Both the position numbers and the translations under genes were made by a program. From CADEGL01 sp050180485 (lineage in GTDB: Bacteria; Pseudomonadota; Alphaproteobacteria; CADEGL01): DNA of 64,000 nt. The DNA lies in assembly GCA_050180485.1 (NCBI GenBank), contig JBFXED010000013.1, positions 1 through 64,000 on the forward strand. The letters run 5' to 3'. Each line of letters opens with the position of its first letter. The first letter of the stretch is position 1. This document shows positions 24,817 to 33,080 of the stretch, piece by piece. The notes beneath the pieces were generated by a model, which searched no databases, had not been told where the DNA came from, and saw only the letters and a list, made by a program, of their open reading frames with translations.

Positions 24817-25641
24817 ATGGACACCGAGAAAAAGGTCGCCGCGCATTACACGCATGGCGCGCTGGAACAGACCATCCTCGACACGCTGAAGGCGGCGGGG
24901 ACGGACATCGACAAACTGACCGCGACCGATCTTTCGGCGGTGGACGAGTTTCATCTGGGCTGGCGCGACGCCACCATCGCCTTCGCCAAGGATCTGCGGC
25001 TCACGACCGGCGCGCGCGTGTTGGACATAGGCTCCGGCATCGGCGGACCGGCGCGCTATTTCGCCGAAGCGCGCGGCTGTCGCGTGACCGGCATCGATTT
25101 GACGCCCGAGTTCGTGCAGGTCGCCAACGCGCTGACCAAGCGCTGCGGCCTGGCCGACAAGGCCGAATTCCGCGAGGCCAATGCCAAGGGCCTCGCGTTC
25201 GAGGATGCGGCGTTCGACACCGCGACCATGATCCATGTCGGCATGAACATCCCGGACAAAGGCAAGGTCTTCGCCGAGGTGCGCCGCGTGCTGAAGAAGG
25301 GCGGCAAGTTCGGCATCTACGACATCATGCGTGCGCGCGACGGCGAACTTCCCTATCCCATGCCTTGGGCGGTATCACCTGATACCAGTTTCCTCGAAAC
25401 GCCCGCGGCCTATCAGCGGCTCTTGGCCCATGCCGGCTTCGAGATCGAATCCGAAACCGACCGCAGCGCGTTCGTGAAGGAACTGGCCGAGAAGCGCCGC
25501 GCCGAAGCCGCCCGGTCGGGCGCGCCGGCGCTGGGCCTCCATATCCTGGGCGCGGGCATGAAGGAGCGGCTGGCCAACGTGACGGCCGCGCTGCAAGGCG
25601 GGCTGATCGCGCCGGTTCAGATCATCGCGCGGGCGATTTGA
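24817..25641 (+). CDS. SAM-dependent methyltransferase (class I)
   Basis: A 274-residue Rossmann methyltransferase. Motif I is V-L-D-I-G-S-G-I-G-G-P-A-R (about 68-80), followed by the acidic G-I-D-L-T strand end near residue 93 and a D-T-A-T-M-I-H-V-G-M-N-I-P-D segment after it. The G-S-G-x-G-G-P and H-x-x-M-N signatures are those of the UbiE/sterol and glycine-sarcosine methyltransferase-like group. The substrate is not determined. An AGGAGG ribosome site is placed perfectly before the ATG. It lies 42 bp after the Sel1 gene. Confidence 0.85.
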   Translation: MDTEKKVAAHYTHGALEQTILDTLKAAGTDIDKLTATDLSAVDEFHLGWRDATIAFAKDLRLTTGARVLDIGSGIGGPARYFAEARGCRVTGIDLTPEFVQVANALTKRCGLADKAEFREANAKGLAFEDAAFDTATMIHVGMNIPDKGKVFAEVRRVLKKGGKFGIYDIMRARDGELPYPMPWAVSPDTSFLETPAAYQRLLAHAGFEIESETDRSAFVKELAEKRRAEAARSGAPALGLHILGAGMKERLANVTAALQGGLIAPVQIIARAI

Positions 25642-25712
25642 TCCAAGACAAGACTCCTGGCGCCTTCTCTCGCTAGAGTTTTTCCTTGGACGCCGCCAGG
25701 GAGAAAGCAGAC

Positions 25713-26345
25713 ATGGCGAATGCGAACAATCCGCAAGGAGGCACGGTGCACGTGTGGGACCGCTTCGTGCGCGTGTTCCACTGGGCGCTCGTCGCCGCCT
25801 TCACCGTCGCCTATCTGTTCAGCGACGACGACACGCTGACCTTCCACACCTGGGCGGGCTACACGGTCGCGGCGCTGGTCCTGGCGCGCATCGTCTGGGG
25901 CGTGATCGGGCCGCGCCACGCGCGTTTCACGGATTTCGTCTATCGCCCTTCCAAGGTCTTGGCCTACGTCAAGAACCTGGTCATGTTCCGCGCCGAGCGC
26001 CATCTGGGCCACAGCCCGGCGGGCGGGATGATGGTGATCGCGCTCTTGGTCAGCCTGCTGCTCACCACGTTTTCCGGCATGGCCTATTACGGCACGCGCG
26101 CCGAAACCGACGGAATCTCGACCTTCGTCTCGCGCGAGGTGATCGGCTTGGAGCCCGTGGCGCCCGCGCTCTACAAGGGCACGATGCGCGACCGGGGCAA
26201 CCGCGACGTGAAGGAGCTGCACGAAACATTCGCCGACATCACGCTGATCCTGATCTTCGCCCATATCGCGGGCGTCGTGCTGGCCAGTCTCGCGCACCGC
26301 GAGAACCTGGCGCGGTCGATGATCACGGGCGACAAGCGGCGCTAG
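25713..26345 (+). CDS. Cytochrome b/b6-type membrane protein (Ni-Fe hydrogenase cytochrome b-like)
   Basis: A 210-residue protein with four membrane helices. Heme-ligand candidates are in helix 1 (V-F-H-W-A-L), helix 2 (F-H-T-W-A-G-Y), and the C-terminal H-E-T-F-A-D and F-A-H-I-A-G-V segments. It belongs to the prokaryotic cytochrome b561/hydrogenase-b superfamily and would shuttle electrons at the inner membrane. GGGAGAAAG precedes the ATG at 25713. The adenylate cyclase gene starts 12 bp later, so the pair looks like an operon. It is one of three b-type cytochrome genes in this window. Confidence 0.85.
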   Translation: MANANNPQGGTVHVWDRFVRVFHWALVAAFTVAYLFSDDDTLTFHTWAGYTVAALVLARIVWGVIGPRHARFTDFVYRPSKVLAYVKNLVMFRAERHLGHSPAGGMMVIALLVSLLLTTFSGMAYYGTRAETDGISTFVSREVIGLEPVAPALYKGTMRDRGNRDVKELHETFADITLILIFAHIAGVVLASLAHRENLARSMITGDKRR

Positions 26346-26357
26346 CGGCAGGAAAAG

Positions 26358-27683
26358 ATGGCAGCGCAGGGCGACAGCGGCGAAACGCCGGCCAACGCCG
26401 CCTTCGATCAACCCTTTCCCCTTCAGCGCCGGTTTCGGCGGCAGGTTCTGCCCACCCTGATCGCGCTGCTGGCGGCCACCACCCTTCTGATGGTGATGGG
26501 CGCGGGCTGGCTGACGGAACGAATCTATCTGGAGGAAGCGGACCGGCGGGTCCGCATCATCGACCGGGCGCTGACGGATGGCGCACCCGAAGCCTGGACG
26601 CGGATGAAACGCGGCGAGCCGCCGCAGCCTGTCTATGCCAGCGAGGACGGCGTGCGCCTTTTGCACGAACTGCAACGCGAGAGCGAAGAGCTCAACCTGG
26701 CCCGGCTCAAGATCTATAACTTGGATGGCACGCTGGTCTTCTCGAGCGAGCGGGCGAAGATCGGCAGCAAGGACATCAGCCCGGCTTTCCTGGAAGCCGT
26801 CAAAGGCGACGCGTCGGTGGTGCGGCGCGTGCGGTCCGGGGAGAATTCGCTTTACGAGCTCTATGTGCCGCTGGCCACCGCGGGGGCCGGAACATTGGTG
26901 TTCGAGCTTTACGAACCCGTCGATTACCTGGACGGCCTGCTGCTGCGCGTGGGCGCCGCGGCCGTCGCGATTCCGGGCCTGATCCTCATGGCCCTCACCG
27001 TGGCCATGGCGCGCCTGGTTCGCCGCGCGCAGGCCGACATCGACCGGCGCAGCCGCCTGGTCGGCGAGTTGCGCGCGCGGCTGGAACGCCTGGTGTCCGG
27101 CGCGGCGGTGCGCGCCGTGCGTGGCTCGGTCGGCCAAGGCGCCATCGCGCCCAGCCGCATCCGCTGCACGGTGCTCTATGCCGACATCCGCGACTTCACC
27201 AGCTTTTCCGAATCCAACCCGCCCGAGCAGGTGCTTCACTTCCTCAACGGCATCATGGCGGCGGTGGTGGATGCCGTCGCGCGGGCCGGCGGCGACGTGG
27301 ACAAACTGATCGGCGACGCCGTGCTGGCGCGCTTCCAGGGACCGGATGCCGCGGCACGGGCCGTGACCGCCGCGCGCGCGGCGCTCACCGCCGTCGAGGA
27401 CATGGCGCCGCCGCGCGGCATCGGCATCGGCGTCTATACCGGCGACGTCATCGCCGGCACGGTGGGCTCCGCCGACCGAATGGACTTCACGGTCATCGGC
27501 GACACGGTCAACGTGGCGGCGCGTCTGTGCGCCGCCGCCGCGCGCGGCGAGATCGTGGCGGACGCCGAGACGGCGTTGGCGGCCGAAGCCGTGGATTTCG
27601 GCGCGGTGGCCGAGCTGACCGTCAAGGGTCGCGCGCGGCCGATCCGCATCCGGCGGCGGCCGGCCCAAGAACGGCGGCGCTAA
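26358..27683 (+). CDS. Membrane-bound class III adenylate/guanylate cyclase
   Basis: A 441-residue protein: an N-terminal membrane segment at about 30-52, a periplasmic sensor region of about 145 residues, a second span at about 198-220, a short HAMP-like helix, then a class III cyclase domain from about residue 265. The first metal aspartate lies in V-L-Y-A-D-I-R-D-F-T, the second after G-G-D-V-D-K-L-I-G-D, and the V-I-G-D-T-V-N-V-A-A-R-L motif is intact. The product is probably cAMP. It follows the cytochrome b gene by 12 bp, hinting at redox-linked signalling, and overlaps the convergent LOG gene by 4 bp at its end. Confidence 0.88.
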   Translation: MAAQGDSGETPANAAFDQPFPLQRRFRRQVLPTLIALLAATTLLMVMGAGWLTERIYLEEADRRVRIIDRALTDGAPEAWTRMKRGEPPQPVYASEDGVRLLHELQRESEELNLARLKIYNLDGTLVFSSERAKIGSKDISPAFLEAVKGDASVVRRVRSGENSLYELYVPLATAGAGTLVFELYEPVDYLDGLLLRVGAAAVAIPGLILMALTVAMARLVRRAQADIDRRSRLVGELRARLERLVSGAAVRAVRGSVGQGAIAPSRIRCTVLYADIRDFTSFSESNPPEQVLHFLNGIMAAVVDAVARAGGDVDKLIGDAVLARFQGPDAAARAVTAARAALTAVEDMAPPRGIGIGVYTGDVIAGTVGSADRMDFTVIGDTVNVAARLCAAAARGEIVADAETALAAEAVDFGAVAELTVKGRARPIRIRRRPAQERRR

Positions 27684-28498
27684 CGGTCGCGCGGACGCTC
27701 CGGCGTCGGGCGCGCCGCTTCCGGCGTGTGGGCTTTGAGGCCACGCCGGACCAGGGTGGCCCAGGCATCCTCGGCCGTGTCGGCGAAGGCGAACAGGTCG
27801 AGGTCGGCGCGTTCGATCATGCCTTCCTCGATCAGCGCCTCGAAGTTGATCAGCCGTGACCAATAGGCGCGGTCGAACAGCACCACCGGCAGCGCCACCT
27901 CGATCTTGCCGGTCTGGCGCAGGGTCATCAGCTCGAACAGCTCATCCAGCGTGCCGAAACCGCCGGGAAAGACGACCAGGGCGTTGGCGCGCATCGCCAG
28001 ATGCATCTTGCGCATGGCGAAGTAATGGAAGTTGAAGGTCAGGTCGGGCGTCTGGAAGGCGTTCGGTTCCTGCTCGTGCGGCAGCTTGATGTTGAAGCCG
28101 ATCGACGGTGCGCCGGCTTCCCATGCGCCGCGGTTGGCTGCCTCCATGATGCCGCCGCCGCCGCCCGTGGCGATCACATTGTCGCGTTTGCCATTTTTGG
28201 GATGCAAGGCACCGCCGCGCTCGGAGGCAATGCGGCCGAAGCGGCGCGCTTCCTCGTACCAGTGCGTCCGATGGGGATAGGCCTGGGGTGCCCCCTCGGC
28301 GCCCGGCCGCGACCGTGCGCTGCCGAACACCACGATCGTCGAGCGCACGCCCCAGGCACGCAGGTGCTGCTCCGCCTTGGCATATTCCAGCATGAAGCGC
28401 ACGCCGCGCATGCTGTCGCCCAGGAGGAAATCCTGATCGAGCGCCGCCAGGCGGTAGGCCGGCGAACGGGTCTGATCGTCGTTGTCGGGCGGCGTCAT
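27680..28498 (-). CDS. LOG family (cytokinin riboside 5'-monophosphate phosphoribohydrolase-like) protein
   Basis: A 272-residue protein with the family motifs: V-V-F-G-S-A-R near the start of the fold, T-G-G-G-G-G-I-M-E-A-A-N (about 110-121), and the active-site F-P-G-G-F-G-T-L-D-E-L-F-E (about 178-190). LOG enzymes cleave the ribose-base bond of nucleoside monophosphates and are related to PpnN-type proteins. The ATG at 28498 lacks a strong ribosome site; an upstream extension is Arg/Ala-rich and unlikely. It is convergent with the cyclase gene and 19 bp downstream of the 191-residue protein gene. Confidence 0.85.
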   Translation of the reverse strand: MTPPDNDDQTRSPAYRLAALDQDFLLGDSMRGVRFMLEYAKAEQHLRAWGVRSTIVVFGSARSRPGAEGAPQAYPHRTHWYEEARRFGRIASERGGALHPKNGKRDNVIATGGGGGIMEAANRGAWEAGAPSIGFNIKLPHEQEPNAFQTPDLTFNFHYFAMRKMHLAMRANALVVFPGGFGTLDELFELMTLRQTGKIEVALPVVLFDRAYWSRLINFEALIEEGMIERADLDLFAFADTAEDAWATLVRRGLKAHTPEAARPTPERPRDR

Positions 28499-28517
28499 GG
28501 CCGGGACTGCGGCGGCG

Positions 28518-29093
28518 TCAGCGCGGTTCGGTCCAGCTTTCCGCAAAAGCCAGGGCGCAGGTGCTGAACGGCCGGCCTTCGCGATCGCGCGGCCACGCCT
28601 TGCCCGCGGCCAGGACGCCATTATGCGTGAGTGTCGCGCGCGCGGCCGGGATCAGCACGGTCGAAAGACCATAAGCGCGGCCCCCGTCGCCGGGCTGGGT
28701 GTGGATCAGGAGGGGGTCGCCCATCTGGTGCCAGGCCAGCGCGATCTGCTCGCCGTCGGCGGACACGGTCTCGGTCCAGGTCTCGTTCGGGTCGCCCACC
28801 TTGGCGAAGTTGGCTTCGGAAACGGGGATCGATTCGTCCTTCAGCTCGGCGTTCAACATGCCCTGGACGGTCTTCTGCAGCCAGCGCGCAAGCTTCACGT
28901 TGTCGGAATAGATGCGCCAGGGCTTTCCGGTCAGCTCGCTGCGCAGATAGAGCACATGGCCCGTGCCGGCCGGCGACAGGAAAACGCGCCAGTAGCTGGC
29001 CTCCGTCGTGTTCGGGCCGCCGTCCGTCTCGCTCAGACGGATGAACGGGTTCTCACCGGTGACGATGACGCGGTTGGAATCGACCGTGCTCAT
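28518..29093 (-). CDS. Conserved hypothetical protein, 191 residues
   Basis: A soluble protein with no signal or membrane segment. It begins MSTVDSNRVIVTGENPFIRL. It contains S-Y-W-R-V-F-L-S-P-A-G-T-G-H-V-L-Y and ends A-L-A-F-A-E-S-W-T-E-P-R, a mixed beta-rich pattern. The family is not recognised. It lies upstream of the LOG gene on the same strand, separated by 19 bp, so it is probably co-transcribed with it. Confidence 0.65.
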   Translation of the reverse strand: MSTVDSNRVIVTGENPFIRLSETDGGPNTTEASYWRVFLSPAGTGHVLYLRSELTGKPWRIYSDNVKLARWLQKTVQGMLNAELKDESIPVSEANFAKVGDPNETWTETVSADGEQIALAWHQMGDPLLIHTQPGDGGRAYGLSTVLIPAARATLTHNGVLAAGKAWPRDREGRPFSTCALAFAESWTEPR

Positions 29094-29265
29094 GGCGGGC
29101 TCCGCAGAGTGAAGTGGCAGGCTCACCATACACCGTCCGCCCGCGCTTTCGATATCGGCAAGAAAATGGGGCCGGCGCGCCGGCGGTACGCAGAATGGGC
29201 TTTCCCGCGCGCGGGATGGCGAGGCACGATGCCGGTCCGGCAGCAGCCCCGTCCGACGCAAACCC

Positions 29266-30897
29266 ATGACCGACCGCGCCACGCTTTACCGTTGGATCGA
29301 CGCCACGCTGTTCGAGTTGGGGCGCCAGTTCCGCTTCTCGTACCTGCCGCCGCTGATGGTCTATCTGGCCGCGGGCGTATCGGGCCTGACGGCCATCGTG
29401 GGTACGTTCTTCGTCAAGGATCATCTCGGCCTGTCGGCGTCGTTCCTGGCGGGCTTGGCCTTCTGGGCCGGCATCCCGTGGGCGCTGAAGGTGCCGCTGG
29501 GCCATCTGGTCGATCTCATTTGGCGCCGCAAGGCGCTGCTGGTCTATTGCGGCGCCGCCCTCATCGCGCTCAGCGTCGCGATCATGTACGGGCTGATCGC
29601 CCACACCGGCCGCATGGCCGCGCTGGCGCCGGTCGAGGCCTGGTACGTGGCCAGCGTCCTTCTCGCGCCCATCGGCTACGTCTTCCAGGACGTCGTCGCC
29701 GACGCCATGACCGTCGAGGCCGTGCCGCTGTTCGACGATCGGGGCCGGCCCTTCGGCGAGGACGCCGTGAAGGCGATGCACACCACGATGCAGACGCTGG
29801 GCCGGGCCGCGATCATCCTGGGCTTGGTGCTGGTCGCCGTGCTGAACATCGCGATGTTCTCGGATGTCGCACGCCTCAGCGAGGCCGAGAAGACGGACGT
29901 CTATGCCGAAATCTATCTGATGGCGCTCGCGATCCCCGCCATCTCGGTGCTCGGCGTCGCGCTGGCCGCGTTGCACCGGCGCGTCCGCGCCGCGCGGCTG
30001 CGCCGCCAGGGAATCGGCACCGGCCGCATCGCGGAGATGCTGGACCCGCGCGACGATGCGCTTGTGCGCCCCAACTGGTGGATTCTCGGCGGCAGCCTCG
30101 CGTTCGCGGTCTTCACGATCGGCATGGGCGTCGCGGCCGTGCCGTTCGACCAGGAAATCGTCTTCGCAGGCTCGATGGCGATCATCCTGTTCCTGATGCG
30201 CCGCCTGAGCTTGGAACTGCAGCCCGGCCTGCGCGGCGCGCTGATGGGCACCGCGATCATCCTGTTCGCGTTTCGCGCCGTGCCCTTGCCGGGTCCCGGC
30301 GCGACCTGGTGGGAGATCGACGTGCTCGGCTTCGACCAGCACTTCCTGTCGATCCTGACCCTGATCACCTCGGGCTTGGCCTTGGCCGGCATGATCGTCC
30401 TGCGGCCCATGATGGCGCATCGCACGGTGGCCGACGTCGTCGTCATCCTGACGATCGCCGCGGGCCTTTTGTCGCTGCCGAATCTCGGTCTCTACTATGG
30501 GCTGCACGAATGGACCGCGGCGCATACCGGCGGCGTGGTGGACGCGCGCTTCATCGCCATCCTCGACACGGCGCTCGAATCTCCGCTCGGTCAGATCTCC
30601 ATGATTCCGCTTCTGGCCTGGATCGCGCGCAGCGCGCCGGCCCACTTGAAGGCCACGTTCTTCGCCGTGATGGCCTCGTTCGCCAACCTGGCGCTCGCCG
30701 CCAGCAGTCTGGGCACCAAGTACTTGAATCAAATCTTCGTCGTCACGCGCGAGGTGCGCGCGGGCGGCGGCGTCACCGTTCCGGCGGATTATGGCGAACT
30801 GGGCTGGCTTTTGATCACGGTGGCGGCGTTGACCGTCATGCTGCCGCTCTTGGCCGTGGTCGTCGTTCAGGCCTCGCCCCTACGCACGCGGCAATAA
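29266..30897 (+). CDS. BT1/folate-biopterin transporter-like MFS carrier
   Basis: A 543-residue membrane protein with about 12 predicted helices. The N-terminal F-F-V-K-D-H-L-G-L-S-A-S-F-L-A-G-L and W-A-L-K-V-P-L-G-H-L-V-D segments match the BT1-like group of the major facilitator superfamily, where a charged residue pair lies in the first periplasmic loop. Members carry folate or pteridine compounds in protozoa and plants; bacterial substrates are largely unknown. Its 3' end overlaps the convergent sensor kinase gene by 18 bp. Confidence 0.75.
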   Translation: MTDRATLYRWIDATLFELGRQFRFSYLPPLMVYLAAGVSGLTAIVGTFFVKDHLGLSASFLAGLAFWAGIPWALKVPLGHLVDLIWRRKALLVYCGAALIALSVAIMYGLIAHTGRMAALAPVEAWYVASVLLAPIGYVFQDVVADAMTVEAVPLFDDRGRPFGEDAVKAMHTTMQTLGRAAIILGLVLVAVLNIAMFSDVARLSEAEKTDVYAEIYLMALAIPAISVLGVALAALHRRVRAARLRRQGIGTGRIAEMLDPRDDALVRPNWWILGGSLAFAVFTIGMGVAAVPFDQEIVFAGSMAIILFLMRRLSLELQPGLRGALMGTAIILFAFRAVPLPGPGATWWEIDVLGFDQHFLSILTLITSGLALAGMIVLRPMMAHRTVADVVVILTIAAGLLSLPNLGLYYGLHEWTAAHTGGVVDARFIAILDTALESPLGQISMIPLLAWIARSAPAHLKATFFAVMASFANLALAASSLGTKYLNQIFVVTREVRAGGGVTVPADYGELGWLLITVAALTVMLPLLAVVVVQASPLRTRQ

Positions 30898-32994
30898 TCC
30901 CCGGGCCGCCGCTTCGATCACACGATCCTTCGGCAGACGCACGGTCACGGTGGTGCCCCGGCCGACCGCGCTTTCCACCTGCATCGCGCCGTCATGCAAC
31001 AGGATCAAGTGCTTGCTGATCGACAGGCCGAGGCCCGTGCCGCCGTACTTGCGCGCGTGGCTGGGATCGCCCTGCCAGAACGGCTCGGCCACGCGGCCGA
31101 GATCTTCCGCGGCGATACCCACGCCCGTGTCCGCCACGCGCAGCGCCATCGACCCATCCGGCTCCAGCGCGGCCGAAAGGGTCACGTATCCGCCCGCCGG
31201 CGTGAACTTCACCGCGTTGGATAGAAGGTTCAGCAAAACCTGTTTGAGCGCCCGCGCGTCGGCCCGCACCGGCGGCAACGCGGCCGGCACCTTGTTCTCC
31301 AGATTCACGCCGGCCATGTTGGCGCGCGTCGAGGTGATGGTGAGACACGATTGCGCGAGTTCGGACAGGACCACCGTGTCCTCGACCAGCTCGTAACGCC
31401 CGGCCTCGATCTTCGACATGTCCAGGATGTCGTTGATGAGGGTGAGCAGGTGCTGACCGCTGTCGTGGATCATCTTGCCGTATTCGGGCACCGGCGCCTC
31501 GAGGCCGGGCTGGTCGCGGATGATCTCGGACAGGCCCAGGATGGCGTGGAGCGGCGTGCGCAGCTCGTGACTCATGTTGGCCAGAAACAGCGACTTGGTC
31601 CGATTGGACGCCTCCGCCGCGTCCCGCGCCTCCGACAGCATTTCCTGCTGCTTCTTGAGCGCGGTGATGTCCGTGGCGACGCGGATCAGCCCGCCGTCCG
31701 GCGTGCTCCGCTCCGAGATCTGCATCCAGCGGTCGCCGATCTGCTGCACATCCACGGGCTCGCCCGGGTGGCGGAACTGCCGCAGACGGGTCTGGATGAA
31801 GTCCTCGCGGGCCATGCCAGGCGGCAAGCGAAGCCGTCCGGTTTCGACCCAAGCCCGTAGAATATCCTCATAGGCCGCGCCCGGCTGGTTCAAATGGGCG
31901 GTCTCCGGATAGATCGCGCGGTGGCTTGTGTTGCACATGACGAAGCGCTCGTCCGCGTCGTAAAGCACGATCGCTTCCGACATGCCCTCGATGGCTTCAT
32001 AAAGCCGCGCTTGCGCGTCGTGCGCGCGCTGCGCCACGGCCAGGTTCCGGATCAGCGCGTAAACCAGCGCCGTCACCAGCGCCAGGATCGCCACAATGAC
32101 GGTGGCGCGAAGGCTCGTGTCGCGCCGCCAGTTGACTAGCGCCACGTCGAGCGGGACGCCGATGGCGACCACGATGGGCACGTCCGAGACGCTGCGATAG
32201 GACATGATGCGTTCGACCCCATCGACGGGCGACGGCGCGATGAATGTGCCCGCCGGCGCATCGTCCAACGCCTCGCCGATGGTCTTCGCCTTGTAGCCCT
32301 GGACATAAAGCTCCGGCAGCGCGGGCTCCCGCACCAGAAGCTGGCGCTCGCGGTTGAAGATCCACACCGTGCCGCCCGCGCCGATATCGAGCGAACGATA
32401 GAATTCGCCGAAATAGGCCGGATCGACGATCGCCACCGCGACGCCGCCGAACGAGCCGTCCGGCCGGTCGATGCGGCGGCTGACGGGGATGAACCAGGTC
32501 CCGGTCCGGACGCTTTGCAGCGGCACCCCGATATGGAGGGCCTTGGAGGGATTGTCCCGATGGAAGGCGAAATAAGGCCGGTCGAAAAAGTTATTCCGCC
32601 CGTCGCCTGGGCTGGTCGATTCCGCGAGAAGACCGCCGCTCGAATCGATCAGGGCGATGTTCTTCACCTGGGGCAGCAATTCGTCCTTCGCCGCCAGCGC
32701 CCGGCGCCACGCCGCGCCATGCGCGGTTTGCGCGAGTCCCATCGTTTCGGCGTCGAACACCATGTCGGCCAGCGCCATGTCGACGGCCTGGAAGGCACCG
32801 CCGGCATGCTCCTGCAGCGCGCTGACCAGATTCTGGGCGTTGCGCTCGGCCTGATCGATGGCGCGCTTGTGGGTGCGCATGACGGTCGCCGTGCTGCCGA
32901 CCAAAATGATCGCCACGAAGACCGCGCCCAGGATGATGATATTGCGGCGCAATCGGCCCAGGGTGGTGGCCGACCTAGCCGGCGTATGGCGCAC
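30880..32994 (-). CDS. Membrane sensor histidine kinase with periplasmic Cache and cytoplasmic PAS domains
   Basis: A 704-residue kinase. Membrane spans are at about 19-40 and 300-325. Between them is a dCache-like sensor (P-Y-F-A-F-H-R-D-N-P and G-T-W-F-I-P-V-S-R-R-I are typical). A PAS domain follows (about 330-455), then HisKA with phosphoacceptor His476 in M-S-H-E-L-R-T-P-L, and a HATPase with G-T-G-L-G-L-S-I-S-K-H. No receiver domain is attached and no response regulator gene is adjacent, so it is an orphan kinase. It is probably transcribed from a promoter beyond 32994. Confidence 0.92.
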   Translation of the reverse strand: MRHTPARSATTLGRLRRNIIILGAVFVAIILVGSTATVMRTHKRAIDQAERNAQNLVSALQEHAGGAFQAVDMALADMVFDAETMGLAQTAHGAAWRRALAAKDELLPQVKNIALIDSSGGLLAESTSPGDGRNNFFDRPYFAFHRDNPSKALHIGVPLQSVRTGTWFIPVSRRIDRPDGSFGGVAVAIVDPAYFGEFYRSLDIGAGGTVWIFNRERQLLVREPALPELYVQGYKAKTIGEALDDAPAGTFIAPSPVDGVERIMSYRSVSDVPIVVAIGVPLDVALVNWRRDTSLRATVIVAILALVTALVYALIRNLAVAQRAHDAQARLYEAIEGMSEAIVLYDADERFVMCNTSHRAIYPETAHLNQPGAAYEDILRAWVETGRLRLPPGMAREDFIQTRLRQFRHPGEPVDVQQIGDRWMQISERSTPDGGLIRVATDITALKKQQEMLSEARDAAEASNRTKSLFLANMSHELRTPLHAILGLSEIIRDQPGLEAPVPEYGKMIHDSGQHLLTLINDILDMSKIEAGRYELVEDTVVLSELAQSCLTITSTRANMAGVNLENKVPAALPPVRADARALKQVLLNLLSNAVKFTPAGGYVTLSAALEPDGSMALRVADTGVGIAAEDLGRVAEPFWQGDPSHARKYGGTGLGLSISKHLILLHDGAMQVESAVGRGTTVTVRLPKDRVIEAAARGLLPRA

Positions 32995-33080
32995 GTTCTT
33001 TCCCCGGTCGGACCCGTCTCGCGGAAGAGCTTAGTGGAGAAGGGGTGGCGGCGCCAAGAAACGCCGGGCCACGCCCGGTT

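Noticed and set aside
28482..31019. Plus-strand open frame of 845 codons across several genes
   Set aside because: It crosses the ends of well-supported genes on both strands and has no conserved motif; it arises from GC bias.
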